From positions 1-28,463 of the forward strand of contig JAHIFH010000016.1 in NCBI GenBank assembly GCA_018900995.1: a stretch of DNA of 28,463 nt, written 5' to 3'. Origin of the DNA: Patescibacteria group bacterium (GTDB taxonomy: Bacteria > Patescibacteriota > Microgenomatia > PFEM01 > JAHIFH01). How positions within the stretch are numbered: the stretch's first letter is position 1; every line of letters begins with the position of its first letter. Positions 24,358 through 28,463 of the stretch are shown piece by piece. The translations under genes and the position numbers were made by a program. The notes below the pieces were generated by a model. It did no database searches. It was not told the DNA's origin and worked only from the letters and a program-made list of their open reading frames with translations.

Positions 24358-27300
24358 TATTCCTCCTTTTCTTTCACCACCGTCGCTCCGGCTGCCCGAG
24401 CCAGCTCTTCGGCTTCTTCCTTAGTTTCTTCTTCTTCCTCCAGCTTCTCCTCGGTCTCCTCTTCCTTTTTAACTTCAACTACCCCAGTAGGCTCAATTTT
24501 TAAACCCAGGCTATTTAATTCTTTGACAAGAACTTTAAAAGATTCAGGCACAGTTGATTCCGGAATTTGGGTCCCCTTAACAATGGCTTCAAAACTCTTT
24601 GCCCGACCAACGACATCGTCACTCTTAATCGTCAGCATTTCTTGGAGAGTGTTAGCGGCTCGATGCGCCTCCAGCGCCCAAACTTCCATTTCGCCTAAGC
24701 GCTGACCACCCATTTGCGCCTTTCCGCCTAAGGGTTGCTGAGTGACCAAAGAGTAAGGACCAGTTGACCGAGCGTGGCTCTTGTCTTCCACCATGTGGAC
24801 TAATTTAAGAATGTAGCTAATCCCCACAACACTCTTTTTAGCAAAGGGTTCGCCTGTTCGACCATCATATAGAGTGACTTTCCCCTCAGCTGGCAAACCG
24901 GCTTTCTCTAACTCTTGAGCAATTTTCTCTTCACCAATCTCCTCAAAAACCGGCAGAGCAACTTTATATCCCTGCTTTTTAGCCGCCCAGCCAAGGTGTG
25001 CCTCAAGCAACTGACCAAGATTCATTCTCGTAAGAACAGACAAAGGAGAAATAATAATATCCACTGGCGTGCCGTCTTCTAAATAGGGCATATCTGCCTC
25101 AGGTACAATCTTGGAAATTACTCCTTTATTACCATGGCGTCCAGCTACTTTATCACCCACTGTTACCTTGCGTACCTGAGCCACTTTGACAATGACCTTT
25201 TCAAGAGTACCAGGCTCCAACTCATCCCCTTTTGCTCGGTCAAGAATTTGAACATCAATCACTGTTCCGCGCTCACCGTGAGGCATCCGTAAAGAAGTAT
25301 CCCGTACCTCTCTTGCTTTTTCTCCAAAAATTGCCCGTAATAACCTCTCCTCAGCCGTTAATTCCGTTTCGCCTTTAGGGGCAATCTTGCCCACTAAAAT
25401 ATCATTAGGTTTAACTTCACTACCAACAACGACAATTCCATCCTCAGCCAGGTTAGCCAAATCCGTTTCGCCTACATTGGGAATATCTCGAGTGAGCTCT
25501 TCGGGACCCAACTTCGTCTCCACCACCGAAGTATCATATTCTTCAATAGTAATCGAGGTTAGGGCATCAGTCCTAACAACCCTATCAGAGATAATAATGG
25601 CATCTTCATAACCCAGTCCTTCAAAAGAAGTATAGGCAATAACCAGATTTGTTCCTAAAGCCAGTTCACCTTGGTCACAAGCTGGACCATCAATTAATAA
25701 ATCACCTTTTCTCGCTGTGTTGCCAACTGAGACTAAGGGTCGCTGAGAATAACAAGTACTATTAGGGCTGGTTCGTTTGAATTTAGTTAAATAATAAGTT
25801 TCCTCTCGACCTTTAATTTTGATATTTTCCGTATCTTCTAAATCTCTCTTTTTATCCTTAATTCTCAGGACTATTTTCTCGCCGTCAACATAAATCACTT
25901 TACCATTATGGCGAGCCCTAATTACCCAGCCCATTTCTTCAGGGACGACTGTCTCAATACCAGTACCCACCACCGGCGACTGAGGCTTTACTAAGGGAAC
26001 TGCCTGGCATTGCATATTCGTTCCCATTAAAGCTCGGTTAGCCATATCGTGAGAAAGAAAAGGAATTAAGGAGGCAGAAGTACCCACGATTTGACGAGGA
26101 ACGATATCAACATATTCTATTCTTTCCACTGGCGTCTCTAAAAATTCGCCTCGATAGCGAACCGGCACCCAAGCGTCGGTGATAAAACCTCTTTTATCAA
26201 CATTCACCCCGCTATGGGTAATATAATGCTCTTGTTCATCATCAGCTTGTAAATAAACAATCTCATCCGTCACCCTCATTCGAGTCTTGCTCCGAATTTT
26301 CTTTTTCACTACTTTGCGGTAGGGAGTTTCCAGAAAACCGTATTCATTCACCCGAGCATAAAGAGCCATATAGGTCACCAAACCAATATTGGGTCCCTCA
26401 GGGGAACGAACCGGACAAATCCGACCATACTGAGAAGCATTTATGTCGCGAATTGAAAAGCTCGCTCGTTCACGGGTAATTCCTCCAGGACCAGTAACCG
26501 AGAGCCGACGAAGATTATCAATCTCAGATAGGGGATTAACCTGGTCTAGAATCTGCGAGAGCTGGCTGGAACGAAAAAATTCATTAATCAAAGCCATCAC
26601 CGGTCGGGCATTAACTAACTGAACCGGAGTGGCTTTTTCTTCAGTGGAAATCAGACTCATCTTTTCTTTAATTGACCTTTCTAAGCGGAGCAAGCCAACA
26701 CGAAAAACAGTGTCGGCTACCACCTCGCCTACACGACGAATTCGGCGGTTAGATAAATGGTCAATATCATCAACCCGACCTTCGCCATTTTGGAGTTGAA
26801 TAAGATAGCGAATGGCGGCAACGACATCTTCTTGACGAAGAATCCGGTTCTTTTTAATATCAGCCGTTTTAAAGCCTAAGCGTTTATTGATTTTGTAACG
26901 ACCCACTTTCCCCAAGTTATAGCGGCGCGGATCAAAAAACATATTTTCAAACATTTCCCGGGCATTTTCCAAAACCGCAGGCTCACCGGGGCGCATTTTC
27001 TGATAAATCTCAACTAAGGCTTCTTCTTTGGTCTTGGTAGGATCTTTTTCTAGAGTAGCCAAAATGTAATCTTTACTTTCTTTGACCAGGTCTTTAAAAG
27101 TATCAATCATTTCCTCATCATTAACTAAACCAAAGGCGCGCAGTAAAACAGTAGCCGGAAATTTCCGCCTTCTATCTAAACGGCAACTGATGACATCATT
27201 ACGATTAATGCTGAGTTCTAGCCAGGAGCCTCGAAGAGGACGAATTTCTGCGTTATGAAGCAACCGCCCGCTTACCCGGTCAATTTCACCAAAAAAGAAA

Positions 27301-27716
27301 GCGCCTGGGGCGCGGATAATCTGATTAACCATTCCTCTTTCAATTCCATTAATGATGAAGGTGGCTCGCTCGGTCATCTGGGGAATATCACCCAAGAAAA
27401 CTTCTCTAGCAACCTTGCGACCGGTTTTTTTATTGGTCAAGGTCGCTTCTACTTTTAAAGGGATATCGTAAGTTAAGCCTTTTTTGATCGCCTCCGAAGG
27501 AGTTATCCGAGATTTATCAAAATGATAATTACTAAAAGTAAGCTGCCAGTTCTTGCCGGTAAAATCATCAATCGGGGAAATTTCCGCCAATGCCTCCCTA
27601 ACCCCCTCTTCAATGAACCACTGATATGATTCTCGCTGAGTTTCCAGGAGATTTAATTGAGGCAGGTTTTTGTATTCTTTACCCCAGTTTAGGCGCTTTG
27701 GTTTAGAGACGGGCAT
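24357..27716 (-). CDS. rpoB: RNA polymerase beta subunit
   Basis: Forms the catalytic cleft with beta'. Conserved blocks: the rifampicin region at residues 382-409 (RSSQLSQILDQVNPLSEIDN...), RICPVRSPEGPNIGLV, GYEDAIIISDRVV, the active-site GDKVAGRHGNKGVIS, and the C-terminal GGKAQMGGQRLGEMEVWALEAHRAANTLQEMLTIKSDDVVGR. After about residue 1075 a Glu/Lys-rich acidic tail of some 40 residues extends the chain (total 1119). E. coli H526 corresponds to N401 here. No rplJ/rplL lie upstream. No Shine-Dalgarno precedes the ATG; a TAAAAT (27731-27726) lies 9 nt away. Confidence 0.99.
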   Translation of the reverse strand: MPVSKPKRLNWGKEYKNLPQLNLLETQRESYQWFIEEGVREALAEISPIDDFTGKNWQLTFSNYHFDKSRITPSEAIKKGLTYDIPLKVEATLTNKKTGRKVAREVFLGDIPQMTERATFIINGIERGMVNQIIRAPGAFFFGEIDRVSGRLLHNAEIRPLRGSWLELSINRNDVISCRLDRRRKFPATVLLRAFGLVNDEEMIDTFKDLVKESKDYILATLEKDPTKTKEEALVEIYQKMRPGEPAVLENAREMFENMFFDPRRYNLGKVGRYKINKRLGFKTADIKKNRILRQEDVVAAIRYLIQLQNGEGRVDDIDHLSNRRIRRVGEVVADTVFRVGLLRLERSIKEKMSLISTEEKATPVQLVNARPVMALINEFFRSSQLSQILDQVNPLSEIDNLRRLSVTGPGGITRERASFSIRDINASQYGRICPVRSPEGPNIGLVTYMALYARVNEYGFLETPYRKVVKKKIRSKTRMRVTDEIVYLQADDEQEHYITHSGVNVDKRGFITDAWVPVRYRGEFLETPVERIEYVDIVPRQIVGTSASLIPFLSHDMANRALMGTNMQCQAVPLVKPQSPVVGTGIETVVPEEMGWVIRARHNGKVIYVDGEKIVLRIKDKKRDLEDTENIKIKGREETYYLTKFKRTSPNSTCYSQRPLVSVGNTARKGDLLIDGPACDQGELALGTNLVIAYTSFEGLGYEDAIIISDRVVRTDALTSITIEEYDTSVVETKLGPEELTRDIPNVGETDLANLAEDGIVVVGSEVKPNDILVGKIAPKGETELTAEERLLRAIFGEKAREVRDTSLRMPHGERGTVIDVQILDRAKGDELEPGTLEKVIVKVAQVRKVTVGDKVAGRHGNKGVISKIVPEADMPYLEDGTPVDIIISPLSVLTRMNLGQLLEAHLGWAAKKQGYKVALPVFEEIGEEKIAQELEKAGLPAEGKVTLYDGRTGEPFAKKSVVGISYILKLVHMVEDKSHARSTGPYSLVTQQPLGGKAQMGGQRLGEMEVWALEAHRAANTLQEMLTIKSDDVVGRAKSFEAIVKGTQIPESTVPESFKVLVKELNSLGLKIEPTGVVEVKKEEETEEKLEEEEETKEEAEELARAAGATVVKEKEE

Positions 27717-27737
27717 CAGTAATTAATTTTAGGTATG

Positions 27738-27763
27738 AAAAAAGCCGTAAAACCTCGAACGGC
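27738..27763 (-). terminator. Terminator-like hairpin in the rpoB leader (possible attenuator)
   Basis: On the minus strand GCCGT-(10 nt)-ACGGC is followed directly by six T's, ending about 20 nt before the rpoB ATG. It lies between the predicted promoter and the gene, the position of an attenuator. The 5-bp stem is short, so termination would be partial. Confidence 0.5.
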
Positions 27764-27767
27764 AACA

Positions 27768-27788
27768 AGGCGTACCTATTGTACGCCT
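27768..27788 (-). promoter_or_regulatory. Perfect hairpin in the rpoB leader
   Basis: aggcgtac-(5 nt)-gtacgcct, 8-bp arms, just upstream of the terminator-like hairpin. The pair of stems looks like a leader regulatory structure. Confidence 0.6.
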
Positions 27789-27810
27789 ACCCTGATACTA
27801 AACTAAAGTC

Positions 27811-27839
27811 AAAATAACATAAAAAACAAAAAAGGTCAA
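27811..27839 (-). promoter_or_regulatory. Candidate promoter for rpoBC
   Basis: TTGACC (27839-27834) and TATTTT (27816-27811) with a 17-nt spacer on the minus strand. The predicted start near 27804 gives a leader of about 88 nt. A second possible -10 (TAAAAT, 27731-27726) next to the ATG lacks a good -35. Confidence 0.5.
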
Positions 27840-27860
27840 GGGTTGCTTCAACTGTATCAA

Positions 27861-28036
27861 GGGTCGATACTTCGACCCGCAGGTCCCGACGCAGTCGGGA
27901 CTAGGAATAAGAACCTTGCCTTCGGCAAGAACCTTGTTTCTCGCTGGAGCTCGAAGATAAGAACCTTCCGCCTTTAGCGGAAGAACCTTGTTTCTCGCCA
28001 AAGCTCGAAATACAGGCGAACGAAACCTTTGGTTTC
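27861..28036. repeat. Cluster of five hairpins in the rpoB-divergent intergenic region
   Basis: The stretch between the rpoB promoter and the plus-strand promoter holds five different perfect palindromes: 27861-27878 (gggtcga/tcgaccc), 27883-27901 (gtcccgac/gtcgggac, 3-nt loop), 27915-27929 (cttgcc/ggcaag), 27965-27983 (cttccgc/gcggaag) and 28022-28036 (gaaacc/ggtttc). The third and fourth lie in two similar units (27907-27956 and 27957-28009) that share ataagaacctt, aagaaccttgtttctcgc and agctcgaa around different cores. I see no gene here. Confidence 0.85.
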
Positions 28037-28054
28037 ATTTTTCCAACTTAAGAA

Positions 28055-28084
28055 TTGACCATCGCCACCATCCCCTGCTACAAT
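28055..28084 (+). promoter_or_regulatory. Sigma70-type promoter for the small membrane protein gene (leaderless)
   Basis: TTGACC (28055-28060), an 18-nt spacer and TACAAT (28079-28084). The start predicted 7 nt after the -10 falls on the ATG at 28091, and there is no Shine-Dalgarno. Confidence 0.65.
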
Positions 28085-28090
28085 TATCTT

Positions 28091-28258
28091 ATGTTCCTAA
28101 CTTTAGTCAAAATTGCTATCTTTTGCCTGGTTATTGTCCTTATCCTAAAGGCACTGAAAATAGTCTATGTCCCGATTAGCCTGATTAAATGGCTGATTTT
28201 AATAGGGGCGGCTATTTTCTTGTTGGCGATGGCACAAACTTACGTGGGAATTTTTTAA
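28091..28258 (+). CDS. Small two-span membrane protein, unknown function
   Basis: A 55-residue protein starting at ATG 28091: MFLTLVKIAIFCLVIVLILKAL, a short polar turn (KIVYVPISLIKW), then LILIGAAIFLLAMAQTYVGIF. Both halves are hydrophobic enough to span the membrane, with Lys residues in the loop. I do not recognise the family. The promoter that ends on its start codon supports it as a real gene, as does its position divergent from rpoB. A TTG at 28055 in the same frame overlaps the -35 box and is unlikely to be the start. Confidence 0.6.
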   Translation: MFLTLVKIAIFCLVIVLILKALKIVYVPISLIKWLILIGAAIFLLAMAQTYVGIF

Positions 28259-28304
28259 ATTACTGAAATTCCCTGCAAAAGTTTCTCCCCTCCTCCAAAT
28301 CTGT

Positions 28305-28321
28305 TATAATCTCTCTATAAT
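28305..28321 (+). promoter_or_regulatory. Two overlapping -10 boxes upstream of the last gene
   Basis: TATAAT occurs at 28305-28310 and again at 28316-28321. No convincing -35 is seen. The starts would give leaders of about 26-37 nt for the gene at 28354. Confidence 0.45.
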
Positions 28322-28334
28322 TTCCCTGCTTTTT

Positions 28335-28377
28335 TGAATTCTGCCCATTAGATATGGGTAAAGAAAGACAGAATTCA
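28335..28377 (+). promoter_or_regulatory. Inverted repeat enclosing the start codon of the last gene
   Basis: tgaattctg (28335-28343) pairs with cagaattca (28369-28377), and inside it cccat (28344-28348) pairs with atggg (28354-28358), which contains the ATG. Together they make a 14-bp stem with a 10-nt bulge that would bury the start codon in the mRNA. Confidence 0.6.
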
Positions 28378-28463
28378 CTCACTCCAGAGTTTATTGCCGC
28401 TGCCAAAGAGTTTATTGCTATTTCTAATAGGATGGATAAGGCTTGGATAAAAATGGTAGAAAA
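28354..28463 (+). CDS. Unknown protein, N-terminal part only
   Basis: An open frame from ATG 28354 to the window edge encodes MGKERQNSLTPEFIAAAKEF... (36 complete codons), mostly helical and charged in character. No Shine-Dalgarno precedes it. I do not recognise the family and the gene is cut by the edge. Two TATAAT boxes upstream and the lack of stops support it, but only moderately. Confidence 0.5.
   Translation, partial: MGKERQNSLTPEFIAAAKEFIAISNRMDKAWIKMVE

Noticed and set aside
27778..27812. rpoB promoter using TTGACT and TACAAT
   Set aside because: The two boxes are 23 nt apart, too far for a normal sigma70 promoter, and TACAAT is inside a hairpin.
27798..28001. A 67-codon minus-strand open frame upstream of rpoB
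   Set aside because: It is made of the hairpin repeats (ARNKVL appears twice) and overlaps the rpoB promoter; no protein-like character.
27861..28036. CRISPR array
   Set aside because: The repeated parts are flanks around different palindromes, there are only two units and no uniform spacers or cas genes.

Overview
The window is the core transcription and translation gene cluster of a bacterium, read almost entirely on the minus strand. In transcription order (right to left) it holds rpoB-rpoC, rpsL-rpsG, fusA, tuf-rpsJ, then the S10-spc-alpha run (rplC-rplD-rplW-rplB-rpsS-rplV-rpsC-rplP-rpmC-rpsQ-rplN-rplX-rplE-rpsN-rpsH-rplF-rplR-rpsE-rplO-secY-adk-map-infA-rpmJ-rpsM-rpsK-rpsD-rpoA-rplQ-rplM-rpsI), and finally a truncated secreted thioredoxin-like gene at the left edge. 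At the right edge two small plus-strand genes (a 55-residue membrane peptide and an incomplete unknown) diverge from rpoB. I see no tRNA, rRNA, IS element or CRISPR array.

The organism is most likely a member of the Candidate Phyla Radiation (Patescibacteria). The evidence is: no rpmD (uL30) between rpsE and rplO; four-cysteine S4, S14 and L36; a short-LID adenylate kinase; an L2 lacking about 25 N-terminal residues; Lys/Glu-rich tails on many ribosomal proteins; very tight packing with many ATGA/GTGA overlaps; and interspersed GC-rich palindromes of the kind common in such genomes (for example the one that reads LPAGRQG in protein). The class within the radiation cannot be settled from this window.

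Transcription appears to be split by promoters I can see: upstream of rpoB (27811-27839, followed by a hairpin and a terminator-like leader), at the rpoC/rpsL junction (20632-20660), just before fusA (-10 at 19531-19536, behind a terminator at 19554-19582), before tuf (17281-17308), between rpsJ and rplC (15718-15746, followed by a terminator-like hairpin), and before infA (4410-4438). At fusA, infA and the plus-strand membrane-peptide gene the -10 box lies only 6-8 nt from the ATG with no Shine-Dalgarno, so these look like leaderless mRNAs.

The most unusual theme is that repeats have entered essential genes. Palindromic elements sit in frame in the fusA C-terminus (two), the rplX zinc ribbon, the rplC and rpsL C-termini (the same element in both, giving GE[S/P]ASVKTT), the rplQ tail and apparently the start of rpmJ. 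Seven- or eight-nucleotide tandem repeats form the gene junctions rplM/rpsI, rpsE/rplO and rplF/rplR and an insert in map. rplO carries a perfect 32-nt copy of its own 5' end at its 3' end. A cluster of five different hairpins lies in the rpoB-divergent intergenic region. I see no new enzymatic system; the novelty is in the repeat ecology and the regulatory architecture.
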